From Oenanthe sinensis (taxonomy: Eukaryota > Streptophyta > Magnoliopsida > Apiales > Apiaceae), in NCBI GenBank assembly GCA_028671895.1, contig CM053800.1, positions 20,357,886 through 20,421,885 of the forward strand: DNA of 64,000 nt, read 5' to 3'. The translations under genes were made by a program, and so were the position numbers. Below, one piece after another: positions 10,892 to 22,148 of this stretch. Position 1 is the stretch's first letter, and each line of letters starts with the position of its first letter. The notes under the pieces were generated by a model. The model was not told the DNA's origin. It ran no database searches and was given only the letters and a program-made list of their open reading frames with translations.

Positions 10892-11650
10892 GTGATGAAA
10901 GCCTTGTCAAATGGTGCTGATTCTTGCACTATTTTATCAAACTCGTCTTTTGGTACCACTGATTCGCATAAACTTTCTAGATATAATAGTTGTGATGTTT
11001 ACATATGTTTCTTGATGGGAATCAGGGATTTGCAGAAAGCGACATGTAATTTTACAACTTTGATTGGTCAAGGGGCATTTGGTCCTGTTTACAAAGCTCA
11101 AATGTCAACTGGTGAAGCGGTGGTTGTTAAAATGCTTGCAATGCAATTGATTCTAAGCAAGGTTAAAAACAGTTCCACACGGTCATGGAGGTAATAGTGT
11201 TTTAGTAAAGAGCATAAACTCATTTTTGATTTTCTTATTCTTTATAACATACACTTGTTGATCATTTTGGTTTCTGGTTAATTTTTTAAGGTTTTGTGGA
11301 GACAACTCCAGTGTAACATAGAAACATATACATGTTCTAATATCACACATTGTTCTTAAAAGCTAATTAGCATTTTAAAATTTTCTCAGTTTGCTTCAAG
11401 TGACATATACTTGTATATTCATTTTAATCATTTCTGTTTCACCTAATCCCTCGCATTAAACTTTTTGTTCAAAAACTTTCTGGTTCGCATTAAACTTTTT
11501 GATACAAATTTGCCCCTATTTGACACATTAATTATTTCTTTCTAGGATACATTTTTGGGAAGGTTGCGTCACATTAACCTTGCAAATTTGATTGGGTACT
11601 GTGCAGAATAGGGGCAACATATGCGAATATATGTCAACACAACGAATATA
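10892..11650 (+). pseudogene. Receptor-like kinase pseudogene (CRLK-like), two exon remnants
   Basis: The first exon reads NGADSCTILSNSSFG, then RDLQKATCNFTTLIGQGAFG and PVYKAQMSTGEAVVVKML. This contains the glycine-rich loop GQGAFGPVY and the lysine of VVVK of protein kinase subdomains I-II. It is very like plant calcium/calmodulin-regulated receptor-like kinases (recalled from family knowledge). A frame slip follows near 11140. A plausible intron runs from GTAATAG at 11191 to TTTCTAG at 11545. The second remnant reads FLGRLRHINLANLIGYC and then a stop where the family has Lys. The transmembrane N-terminus and most of the kinase domain are missing, so it cannot make an active kinase. This is the only host-gene remnant in the window. 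Confidence 0.8.
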
Positions 11651-12786
11651 TATCCGCTAATGTGTGTTGATTAATTTGTACATCTACAACTTGTTAATAC
11701 AATACAGTTTACATTCTGTGTAGGTTATATTTTACACTAATTGCCCCTGAGATATGATGTCGCAATCCTTTAGAACCTGTGAACATAAGAATAGAGGAGG
11801 CTAATGACAAAATAGAAGATATGGAATTGATTAGTGTGGATAGAAAATTCAACTTGGTATTGTTGAAAATCTTTCATATATGTGTTTTGTCTTGCGTTCA
11901 AATGTGGCAGAGCATCTACATCTTTTCAATTTCTTACCAGGTTTATCAATTTCTGGTTCTAAAATTTAATTTTGTATCTACTTGACTTGGTCACTCTTTA
12001 TTGTATACAAACAATATAGTTCTCTCACAATTAAAAGTTTTTCGATTTTTTTTAGCAAAAACTATAAAAAATAAAAAGTTTCTGATTTCCCTTTTTAATG
12101 CAGCAGTAATAAGTATAGAATTATATGCCTGAGTTATTAATATTCAGTCATATTGCATATATTATGGATTCTGGGTACTCTGAAAATCTATCTCCTGCAA
12201 TTTTGAAGCTTTATATTTCATCTGATCTATTAAAATCTACTTATTCTTCATTTTCTCTAATTTTTTCTAAAATATATTGGCGGTTGACATGAAGGGTTGA
12301 AGAGAAAAAATGATGGTATGAGGGGATTCACCAAGTCATGGAGGCTAAAAGAGGTTTACGGTTCTAATATTTCTTCTGTTCAACTATATCTTACTTTTAA
12401 TGTGTCCTTAATAGGCCGATTCAATTATTGTGACGAAATCACGTACCAATCACTATTTAAGTTATATTCGAGGCTTTCAGGATGACTGCATAGACAAAAG
12501 TATGGCTGATTCTTTTATTTGAAAATAGTGCTAATCAGTTCATTTCTTATAGAATTATAATCTCCATAATTATTCATATGATGCTTTATCATAACATTAT
12601 TATTTCAGGAGAAGGAATTCTTATTTAGTGTTCCAGGTACCAGTTATCGAAGTACAAATAAATCTGCCAAATATTTGTAGTGACTTGCCTATACAAGCTT
12701 TTGAAGTAAGATGAGATTTTCTTTTCCAGCAATTCTGATCCCGAGTTTATTATTTTACAGTTATGTAAATACATCCACAGAGCTTC
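11651..12786. other. AT-rich DNA, no gene recognised
   Basis: Short open frames occur near 11779-11985 and 12297-12485, but neither shows a recognisable motif or a continuation of the kinase domain. The stretch may hold eroded downstream exons and introns of the kinase gene. Confidence 0.3.
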
Positions 12787-12789
12787 ATG

Positions 12790-12865
12790 AGCCATCTCAA
12801 CTGCGTCGTAATCTTATTATGTAATTGAGCCATCTCAATTGCGTCGCAATATTATTATGTTATTG
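12790..12865. repeat. Tandem duplication, 2 x 38 bp
   Basis: AGCCATCTCAACTGCGTCG...GTAATTG at 12790-12827 is followed directly by AGCCATCTCAATTGCGTCG...GTTATTG at 12828-12865. The copies differ at only a few positions, so the duplication is fairly recent. Confidence 0.85.
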
Positions 12866-12959
12866 TATCTAGTATATAAACTTGGTAGCCTTGGTATTGT
12901 TCAAGTTAGATTTCATAGCTTTAAAGTTAGACTTTTGGTAGCTTATTTTGGTAGTTAAT

Positions 12960-13110
12960 TATCTACCATGGTTGGTTGTTCAGGCGAATTGGTTGGTTGT
13001 TTAAGTAAATTGGATGTTTATGGTATTGGTTGTTTAGGTAGATTTGATGTTTATGGGATTGGTTGGTTATTCGATATGTGACTTGGTCTTTTATGGGATT
13101 GATGTCTATG
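12960..13110. repeat. Degenerate GGTTGGTTGTT minisatellite
   Basis: Words of the type TTGGTTGGTTGTT and GATGTTTATGGGATTGG recur four to five times with a spacing of about 30-40 bp. No gene is seen. Confidence 0.6.
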
Positions 13111-13129
13111 TACAAACAAGTTCTTGCAA

Positions 13130-13846
13130 AAAATTTATTAAAAGTGTTGCCTTTTGCTTTTATACGTGTTGCATTATGAATATTTAGTGTTGCATTTTAC
13201 CAATTTAGTGTTGTTGAAGGCTTTCAATTTAGTGTTGCATTATATCATAAAAGTGTTGCATAATATCAGGCCCCACTACTGACGTGGCACTGGGGGACCC
13301 ACTGTTGACGTGGTACCGATGGTCCTCCACTGCTGACATGGCACTGGTGGTCCCCCACTACTGATGTGGCAATGGTGGTCCCCCATTATTGACGTGGCAC
13401 TGTTGGGCCCCACTACTGACGTGGCAAAAATAGGCTCACTACTGACGTGGCACTGGTGGGACCCACTGCCAACGTGGCAAAACGGACCCCATTGCTGACG
13501 TGGCATGTGGGCCCCAATGCTGATGTGGCACTGTTGGGCTCCACTGTTGATGTGGCACTGGTGGCCCCACTGCTGACCTGGCCCGCATTTGTTTCAGCTT
13601 CACATTTAAAGCAACACTAAATTTTGTTGCATTTATACCATCGTGGTGTTGCATTATGACCAATATGCAATACTTTCAGCGGTGTTGCATTACACAACAA
13701 AAGCGTTGCATTAGAGGTCAAAGGCAATGGCCGCAGATGCAACACTAAAAAAGTGTTGCCTTTTTCGATTTCAGGCCTAAGGCAACACCATTTGTCACAT
13801 AAGACAACATCAGAGAGCATTGCATATAAGCACTTATGGCGTAGTG
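13130..13846. mobile_element. CACTA-like DNA transposon end, non-autonomous
   Basis: The right end reads GCACTTATGGCGTAGTG, whose complement CACTACGCCATAAGTGC starts with the CACTA signature of the En/Spm superfamily. As expected for that group, the subterminal DNA is packed with short repeats in both directions: GTGTTGCAT near 13166, 13183, 13233, 13645 and 13681, and GCAACAC near 13611, 13738 and 13783. A GC-rich array lies in the middle. The matching CACTA end was not found upstream, so the left border is approximate and the copy may be truncated. There is no transposase. Confidence 0.6.
13262..13585. repeat. GC-rich tandem array, ~27-bp unit with TGACGTGGC core
   Basis: Twelve units of about 25-28 bp, of the form CCCACTGCTGACGTGGCACTGG. 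The core TGACGTGGC or a one-base variant occurs in most. The array is far richer in G+C than its surroundings. Open frames read from the opposite strand are repeats of the same unit and not a protein. Confidence 0.88.
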
Positions 13847-13849
13847 ATG

Positions 13850-16600
13850 ACTTGAATAATGGTGGGGTGGGGGAGATTTATAGCAAAAAATTAGGCATCT
13901 TTGATTTAATTAATTAGGGAACAAGGGGACAAGCTTTGCATAAATTAAAGGAAGATACAATAATTCAAATTTGTGTTCCCTCACCTATATTAGTGCCCAT
14001 GTAATCTTTGGAAAGTGTATAAAGCTCATTCAATAGCTTATTTAAGCTAATAAATATGTAACCGAATGATACGTTGGAAATATGACGTTTTTCAAAATAT
14101 GCTTCAAAAATTATGAAATTTTGGTAACCATTTGGGAATAATTCCAGTAGGTAATGGTCAAAATCCTAATCAATTTGTAGTTGACGTTCATTGACGTTTA
14201 ATTGACCAAACAAACAATCCCGTATTTGGGAATACAAGTCAAAAATAAAAGTCACCAAAAAATTATGAAAAAAATTTTAAAATTCTTTTTCAATATTCTA
14301 GTGACATTCTCCAAGTTTCAAGTTGTTTAGACATGTGTAGCTATTTGTTTGAGAAAGAGATCATTTCGATGTCCCTATAGCCAGAAACAATAATGGATAG
14401 CCATTTGTCGGAACTTGTCGACGTTTGGACTAAAGGTTTGACTCAAAACATATTCAAATATGATATTTCTTAAATAATAATGACTATGAAGTTCAAGGAA
14501 TAAGACAATTCAAAATCTGTATTTTATATCTTGACAGGACTTTGTTGAAGATAAATTGAACAAATATATTTAAAAATATATTCCCTTGAAAATCGTTGAA
14601 ACCAACACTCTTTTAAATAGTACCACATTTTTTGTTTCGTAAAATCAGTGTTTAAAAAACTGTTCTTTACATCAAAATATAACATATAAAAACTTAGATT
14701 TGATTTTATCATTATTTTGATAAATCTCATCTAATTATATGTACAGAGAAAATCATTTGGTTTCGTTTATAAAAGTTGTTTGACCTAGTTTGACTTTCTT
14801 CTCGTTGACTATCATTTCGAACAACCTAAGGGAGTACTACTATAATAATTAGTAATTTCCTAATACTAATTTAATTTACCCTTATCGTTAAGACAAAATA
14901 ATTAAAACCTAATCTATAAAACTGTATCTCACAATCTTCCACTTTTTGATATATTGTCGAAACATTCTAATGTAAAATTAAATATGTGTGTGGCAGTCTT
15001 AGATTCCCTTACATTTATGCAATTATCTATTATATGTATTTTTTAGATTATTAAAATATAATTTACACTTCCTCTACAGTGTTGAAAATCTTTTTTGATT
15101 TTAATACTTTGAAGATAGACACATAAATATTTTGCAGCAGTTAAAATGCACACAGAAAAATTGAGTATATACTCTTTGATAAGTGAGCACTTATCATTTT
15201 TAATTCCAGCTTGTATACTCTTTTTCCAAAATTTTGATATGTGCTTTCCATATTGATAACAATTAAAATTCTTTTCAATTTTCCATTTTAAGACATTCCT
15301 GCAAAATATTGATATATATGAGAATATATTTCAAGAGGACTTCTAGCTAAAATACGTTTCTCTTCCCCTTTTCACGAAAACAATTGGTAAAATTTTAGTG
15401 GTTAAAAAAAATTATTTTACTATCTTTTTACCTACTTATTAGCATGTAAGTGTATTTTAATTTTAGAATTCTCTTCCCCTTTTCAATAAATAATATCAAA
15501 AACAATTATTTGTACATAGAAATTTTAAGTTTCAACAAAAATATTTTGGTGACTTTGAGAATTGGAAACTAAAAATTCTAAAAAATATTACTTCCCTGTT
15601 TGAGATTTAGTTTCGAATTTGGTTAATTTGAAAGATATCCACCTGTAGAGAATTTGTATTTCAAGGTAGCATATATACTGAAATCATGTTAAACCTCTAA
15701 CAATCTTTTAGCTACTAATTTCGAATATTGAGAGTAGATAAATGAACTTTAAGATTCATGAATCGAAAAATCGATAGCATGGCAACACTGTTAGGTCCTA
15801 TCATGAGATATACAAATTTGCTAATATTATTCTCAACAATTCTGAGTTTATACTATCTGTAGCATTTTCAAGGGGGAGGGAATACTTGTAATAGCAAACA
15901 CAAGTCTAGCACTCTACCAAATTAATATAAACCTGTAGCAGTTTACAAGAAACAATATTTTATGAACTTGTTTGAGGCCATGGATACTGTCACAACTCAA
16001 AATGCTACACACAAGATTAAGTACACAACTTCTTAGAGTCCTTTTCTCCCTAAAAACCTACAAATCCAATATAGTCAGTAATGGAGCAACGGTAGAAAAG
16101 AATTTTCTAGCAGTGTATTGACAATCAGCAAGAAAAACTGAGTTTTCTATCCGACTTAACTTAAATTTAGCATTAGTAAAGATCATCAACTAATCCTTAG
16201 AAACTGCATATGGTTCCTGCAACTTAAGCATGTCAGTAATTGGATCACAAAGAATGAGTTGACAATTAATAGAAATATTGCATTCATAAATTGATTTAAA
16301 CTCCATTACAACCAGCAACAAGTGCAATACATAAAGTATTGCTAATATGACCACAAAACAAGGAAAATGATAGTCATACTACATACTTATAGCACACCAG
16401 ATGTAAACAAAAGAAATACCAACTAGACCAACAGATACTCAACATCAAGACAAATACTAATCCCATAGATGCAGAATACATAAGCAAAAGTAGTAGCATC
16501 AAGTAACAGCCATAAAAAACTAACTTAAACAAAAATAGATAATCAGGTAATCAGATAAGAAGATAAGCAGCTAAGTGAACCAACAGCTCAGGTTCCAACC
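13850..16600. other. Intergenic AT-rich DNA; possible copia RT relic
   Basis: About 2.7 kb without a gene. A minus-strand frame at 14524-14730 contains FDVKNSFLNTDFTKQKMW, which recalls the copia RT block DVKNAFLHG but has no further support. A GGGGGAGGGAA tract lies near 15872. Nothing else was recognised. Confidence 0.4.
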
Positions 16601-16630
16601 TCCATAGGAATCAGTTACCTAATAAACACA

Positions 16631-18007
16631 TTAATCCACATGATTAAATCTAGAGGATTTAAGCACTTCCTGATTCAATGCATCAATTTCCATCTCAGTT
16701 ATCCTATTTTCATTCCCTGGCCCATCTGTACCACCCAATGCCCTCTCAGGTTGACCTACCATGCCTTCTATAAGTGGAAGAAATGAAATATCTACCAGCC
16801 CTAGTTGCACATTGATCATTTGATTAAACCCTTATTCAATCCTCCCAACCCTTGAAACTGAATTACTGAGTATGCTAATAAGCACACCAACTTTGCCCTC
16901 ATTTATCTCAATTTTCTCAGACAAGACCTTAAGTTGCTTATGAAGCAACTTCACAAGAATTTCAAGCTCATGGTGGTTCTTCTCAAGTTGAGCCAACTTG
17001 TCCTTAAGGTCACAGAGTGAGATGTCAATGACAGGTGCAGGAATAGGCACAATAGGCACAACAGATGCAGGAACAGGCAAGATGTTTTCTTCCTTTTCAA
17101 GGTTGATAATAAAGGGTGGGGGAGGTCCAGAGAAACCTAGTAAAGGTATGACATTTCTCACTGCCTTATCAGAAATGGTTAAAGCCACTTGAAAGAAGGG
17201 AATCTGATTAGTATTGAGTTTAAAATACTCAAATACTTTGGTGAGTAGAAGACCATACAACATGTAACCATTTTTGAAGCCATTTATCATTTATAAGAGT
17301 ATTGCATATGACAAATTGAAGGTCACTTTTTGCCTTGCAAGCTTATACATAAGCTTGATTTCTGTGAAAGTGAGAAGTTTGTCAGGTTTGGTGTTGGGAT
17401 AAATGTTTCCCCTTATGATAAGAGCAAGATTCTAAAATATAGGGGCAAAGTGTTCGTAAGAGATCCCTTTGTCTTCAACAAAGAGATTGTGATGCACTTC
17501 TACCTCATAAAACACAAAAAGAAACAACTTAAGCTCACTCTTGTTGAACACAAATTCTTTGGTAATGTCTATGTTGGCTAGGTTAAGCATTTTAAGACTG
17601 AATTTCAAAGTCTTGCACTACTCAATATGGTCCAACAAGATTTCTTTTCTATTCACCACAAAGGTAATGAAAAGAGTATCAAACACACCACTTCTTACCT
17701 CCATATTATTGTAAAATTCTGTTACCATGTTTGGCAGAACTTTTCTGTTGGGATAATAAAGCATTGGTTCCCAATTGGCTTTGGAAAACATCTAATAGAG
17801 CTCAGTTCTTTTATTTAGGTGTATGAGGCAACTTGGTTGTATTTTGTTGTTGATAGACCTAGGGTTTGAGTATGGATAACTAGGTTGGGGATTTGGTTGC
17901 TTTCTTGATTTCTTCATATTTCTATTTTTAGAAGAGGAAGGGACTGAGTTGGTAGCTACTTGACCAAGACACAAGGTTGTATTTACCAAATCATTTGTAT
18001 GTTCCAT
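16631..18007 (-). pseudogene. Orphan retroelement accessory ORF (putative plant transposon domain)
   Basis: Read from ATG at 18005-18007 (or an in-frame ATG at 18043), one frame stays usable for about 460 codons and is broken only by stop codons (17792, near 17620, near 17425, 17291 and 16832). Legible blocks are NWEPMLYYPNRKVLPNM, TEFYNNMEVRSGVFD, NIDITKEFVFNKSE, INGFKNGYMLYGLLLTKVF and IPLLGFSGPPPPFI, followed by a heptad-like coiled coil (LAQLEKNHHELEILVKLLHK). The layout recalls the 'putative plant transposon protein' domain (Pfam PF20167, from memory), often carried as a third ORF by plant LTR elements. No pol lies next to it. Its function is unknown. Confidence 0.6.
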
Positions 18008-18009
18008 AG

Positions 18010-18635
18010 TGATGAAACACACAAGAGCAGTTAAGACACACAAGAAGAATTGAAAGCAAACAAGTTATGAACAAGAAGACGAAGGCCTTAATGATCAAGA
18101 GATCCAAAGAAATGAATGCATGAGAATATGTGATAAATGCAGTCAAGGAGAAGCACATATATATACACACAACCAAATAGCCAATTACTTAATAAAAGAA
18201 AATAACATTTCACATAAATTTCAGAAAAGGATAGGCATGCTGTATAATTATAGGCAATGCAGAAAGCTAGCAAATATATGACAGAAATGTGACTGCAGTT
18301 AATAAAGAAGAAGATTAAACAAGTAACAAATAAATCATTTTGCAGAAATTCAGGCATATAGAATTTCTAAAATAAGCATTCTGCAGCTAAAACACAGTGA
18401 CAGTTATCATTTAATCAATCCAAATAGTGCAAAGTACAATACTATGTGCAGACAAGTAGACAAACAAGGACACCAACCTTCCATGCTCATTAAATGAGAT
18501 GCAACACTCCATATCAGCTACTACATATTTATTTCACATCATTTTTCAAACAATAAATGAGCATGCACTAATTTTCACATATAACAATAATTTTAAAGAA
18601 GAGTATTCAAGTAGGCAGCTTAGTTGTGGAGGAAA
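18010..18635. other. AT-rich DNA upstream of the accessory ORF
   Basis: No gene seen. In minus orientation this would be the spacer or leader preceding the accessory ORF. Small open frames here show no motif. Confidence 0.4.
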
Positions 18636-19006
18636 TGTTAGTATTGGTGTCCTAGAGACAATACTTTTAATGTTTTATTGAAAACAATTAAGGATTATGT
18701 TTTATGTGATTATTTAATTAATATTTTTTATGTCTTTATTTACTGCATTATAAATTGAAAAAATAATAAATGTCCTTGGAATATTAATATGTAATATATA
18801 TCTTTAAGTATGTGACTTATAAATGAGATTATATGAATAGTATTTTATTCTTAAAATTCTCTAGTCAAGTATTATTATTTAAGGACAATAATAATACAAT
18901 AAGACTATTATGTTTGTTGACAGATGACTGCATCTCATTGATCATAGGCATGGTGATACTAAAGTCAAGAACATAAGTGTATGTATCAATATATGACACT
19001 GGAAAG
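18636..19006 (+). repeat. N4: 5' fragment of an N-family copia LTR, plus orientation
   Basis: It begins TGTTAGTATTGG and runs parallel to the start of the full LTR at 42475, up to GACACTGGAA. It is more diverged than the other N copies (for example TCAATATATGACACTGG for TCAATGCATGGCACTGG). It stops at 19006, where an oppositely oriented LTR of the same family begins. Confidence 0.85.
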
Positions 19007-20493
19007 TGTAGGGTTTCGTGACACAAACGCAGCGGAATAAACACGAAAAATAAATCAAAATAGCGAAACCCTCCGCAGGATCCATGCGAAAACAAAAGAT
19101 TTAATTCGGAGATAAAGAATAAATACCTTTAGAAGCTTTAACAGTTCATTAATGGAAGATTAATGGAGGTCCAAAGCTTGTTTAATCACCACGTATCCCG
19201 CTCTCGCGATCTACGCTCTACGGTATCCACACGAACACTTTTCATGAAGGATTGATGTGTACTAGCACCCGAAAACTTCTTCTCTCTCTATCTTCCTCCT
19301 CTCTCAGAGCGGCTAGGGTTTTTGTAAAATCTCTATTTTATTAAATCAGCTCATAAAGAGATTATATAGAGAGAGGAATAATTTTCTAATTATAATCCAA
19401 TTATAATTAATACTAATCCAAAATTCTAAATTATTTAATTAAGTCTCACTTAATTAATTAATTATTAATTTTGGAATTAGTTTAAGTAATTCATTTATTC
19501 TATTTATATAATTAATTAAGTCATACTTAATTAATATCATAAATAAAATAAATTACTTATTTAATTTAAATTCATAATTTAAATTATTTCTCCTTCAAGC
19601 ATTCTTTGTGTTTGACCCTGTAGGTTATTATTACGTTGGCAACAATTTTAATATCTAATTAAAATTGTAAATAATGAGCGGCATCTAGTAATACATCATT
19701 GCTACCCAAGTAATAATAATAAATCGGTGATTCGATTAAACCTTTCGTGAATAATGTTCCATGTAATATAATCCCTTTAATCTTGATATTATAGATTAAA
19801 CTCAAGGCATGTCTCGTGTCATCCTCTTCATAATTTAATCTTTATTTTCTTGATCGATGAGTAGACTATTAAAATCAAATCAACATTTGAGCACGGCCGT
19901 GCATTTCATAGTCTCACTCAAACAAGAGGCCAATAATATCACTCCTAAAATTAGGAGGATTAAATCCCATCTAGATCATTCATATTTCTCATACGATTCA
20001 TAATATACCCAATGTCCACTTTTATCATCACCCGGTCAAAGGTAACTTTTAATGTAATCAAAGTATATTAATTCTCGTATAGAAATATAATGATTTCAGG
20101 TCTAAGGATCATTACACCATTATCACAGTGAGAATTACTTATGACACTTACTTAACATGTAGAATCTCACGGCGGGTCATTCCAGTGCCATGCATTGATA
20201 CATGCACTTATGTTCTTGACTTTAGTATCCCCATACCTATGACCAATGAGATGTGGTCATCTGTCAAGAAACATACTAGTCTTTGTGCATTATTATTGTC
20301 CTTAAATAATAATACTCGACTAGGGAATTTTAGGAATAAGATATTATTCATATAATCTCATTTTTAAGTCACATACTTAAAGATATATAATACGTATCAA
20401 AATTCCAAGGACATTTATTATGCTTTCAATTTATTACGCAGTAAATAAAACATAATAAATAAATAATAATCAATAAAACATAATCCTTAATAA
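19007..20493 (-). repeat. N3: N-family copia LTR, minus orientation, truncated
   Basis: It starts TGTAGGGTTTCGTGAC, the complement of the LTR end, and follows the LTR at 34518-36060 closely up to CATAATCCTTAATAA. It then lacks the last ~55 bp and changes abruptly into LARD LTR sequence. It is the best candidate for the 3' LTR of element N1. Roughly two dozen differences from the 5' LTR were counted by eye. Confidence 0.85.
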
Positions 20494-20496
20494 CCC

Positions 20497-22148
20497 ACTC
20501 TATAATCATATAAGAACCCACTCTTAGTTTACATACATATGTAGCAGGCTAATTGTAATTTATACAATTACTCTACATTTCGCCCGGTACTTCACCTCCT
20601 CGGCCTACTTTAGCTACTCGTAAAACTATCCTCTCAATAGTTTTTAATCAATTTCTTTGCACCTACGTATAGTCATGATATTCCTCAACAACTTCCGTTA
20701 CTGGGTCGACTCGAGACAAGTCCTCTATCTTGCTCGAAATCATTCCCCAAAACGGTTGTTCAACCTTTTCTTATGTTCATCTCACTTAACACCCTGTTTT
20801 CCGTCATTTTTAATAAATTGGAAATTAATCATTTTGACACGATTCCTTCTCTGGGGTCTTATATGACTGTCAAAGAATCTCCTACAAAAGTTTCGGATTT
20901 TATTAAGCTCCGTAGCTAGTCCAATCATAGCCTCAAAGTTGGACAAAAACAGGATTTTCATTTCCTGCGCTACCGTTACTAAAACGTCCATAACTTTTGA
21001 CTCGTAACTCCGAATGACGCAAAATTAGCACTCAAACGATCTAGAGATCATCTACTATTTAACCATATCAGTCATAATCCAAGAACAATGACTGAATGTT
21101 CCCAGACTTTGCTGGACAGTTACTGCAGTAAGGTTAGAAAAAAAAAATTGGCATGGTTTCGTTTATAAACTCATCGTTTTCCATTTTTATTCTACTTCAA
21201 ATCAACCAACAAACAATCCCAAACTCCTCAACCAACACCAACAATCAACATACTACAACTCCAAGCAATAAAAATCAATTTAGCTCAAGAATTAAGAGTT
21301 TAACAATTATTAACCAAATACATGCATCCATGCTTAAACAATGCTACCCATGGCTTGTATAACCTTAAACAATCATCAACCAAGCCAAATGAACTCAAGA
21401 ATCAAAGAAAATAAATTTTTAATTTTCGTAGTTACTGTTCATCGTCACTTTCAACTCAAGAAATGAACATGCTATGGAGTGTGGGTATGAGAGATGTTAC
21501 CATAGATGTGTAGAGCTTGGAAACACCTTTCTTTTAAGCTATTAAACACCATAATCCATGGAGGCTAGCTTGATTTCTCTTGCTCTCTTGAAAATTCTGT
21601 CGAGAGCTTTTCCAATGGGGGGAGAAGAACTGATTTTTCTTTTTCTTGGTAAATGTGTGGTGGAGCTTGATATTTAATTCGGTTTGTACGGTAATCGCGT
21701 AATTTCCCGCCAACATTTTAAACTCTCGTTCTCGTTCTCTTTTCTTTCGTCTCACCTAAGTTTTAAAAACTTAGAATCTCATATTATCATTCTAATATAT
21801 TCTAGAATGATTAAATTAATACTCTTTAATTGTTTCGAGAATTTACGAAACAATTCTCCGAATAAACACTAATCACTTACACCGTCTCTCAAATTCTGTT
21901 ACGACTTCCACCCGGACTTCAAATTCATTTTTGTTAGACCAAAAATAATTATAAGTCCCATATTGTTTGCATATGCTACCGTAACACCGATACACATATT
22001 TTCAACTACCCCGTATATTAACAATACGGTCTCACATTTCAAGTACCTTATGGAGAAAATAAATCCATAAAATCATTCATTCATAAAATGAAAAATTTTT
22101 ATCCAAAAATCGTAATAACCCCAAGCGTCAAAAATACGGGTTATTACA
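20497..22148 (-). repeat. Truncated 3' LTR of the LARD-like element
   Basis: 1,652 bp matching 28680-30331 with about 17-20 differences counted by eye. It begins ACTCTATAATCATAT and ends GGGTTATTACA (complement of TGTAATAACCC). The low-coordinate end shows no CA terminus and abuts the truncated N3 LTR, so a deletion probably removed the rest. Confidence 0.85.

Noticed and set aside
11779..12485. Further exons of the kinase pseudogene
   Set aside because: No kinase subdomain (HRD, DFG, APE) could be read in any frame.
13276..13820. Minus-strand frames rich in Pro/Gln/Trp over the GC-rich array
   Set aside because: They are translations of the 27-bp repeat and change with each indel in it.
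14524..14730. Possible copia RT relic (FDVKNSFLNTDF)
   Set aside because: One short resemblance, no neighbouring RT blocks in any frame; kept only as a remark.
15787..15885. LTR start and polypurine tract (TGTTAGGTCC, GGGGGAGGGAA)
   Set aside because: The two are in the wrong order and distance, and no second LTR copy was found.
20128..20355. 75-codon open frame repeated in three N LTRs (also 35640-35867 and 42670-42897)
   Set aside because: It is antisense to the element and open only because the LTRs are nearly identical. In the diverged N' LTR the frame is not kept, and it has no recognisable motif.
20657..21755. Small frames in the LARD LTR, repeated at 28966-29939
   Set aside because: They are duplicated because the LTR is duplicated. 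Substitutions and indels between the copies show no sign of protein constraint.
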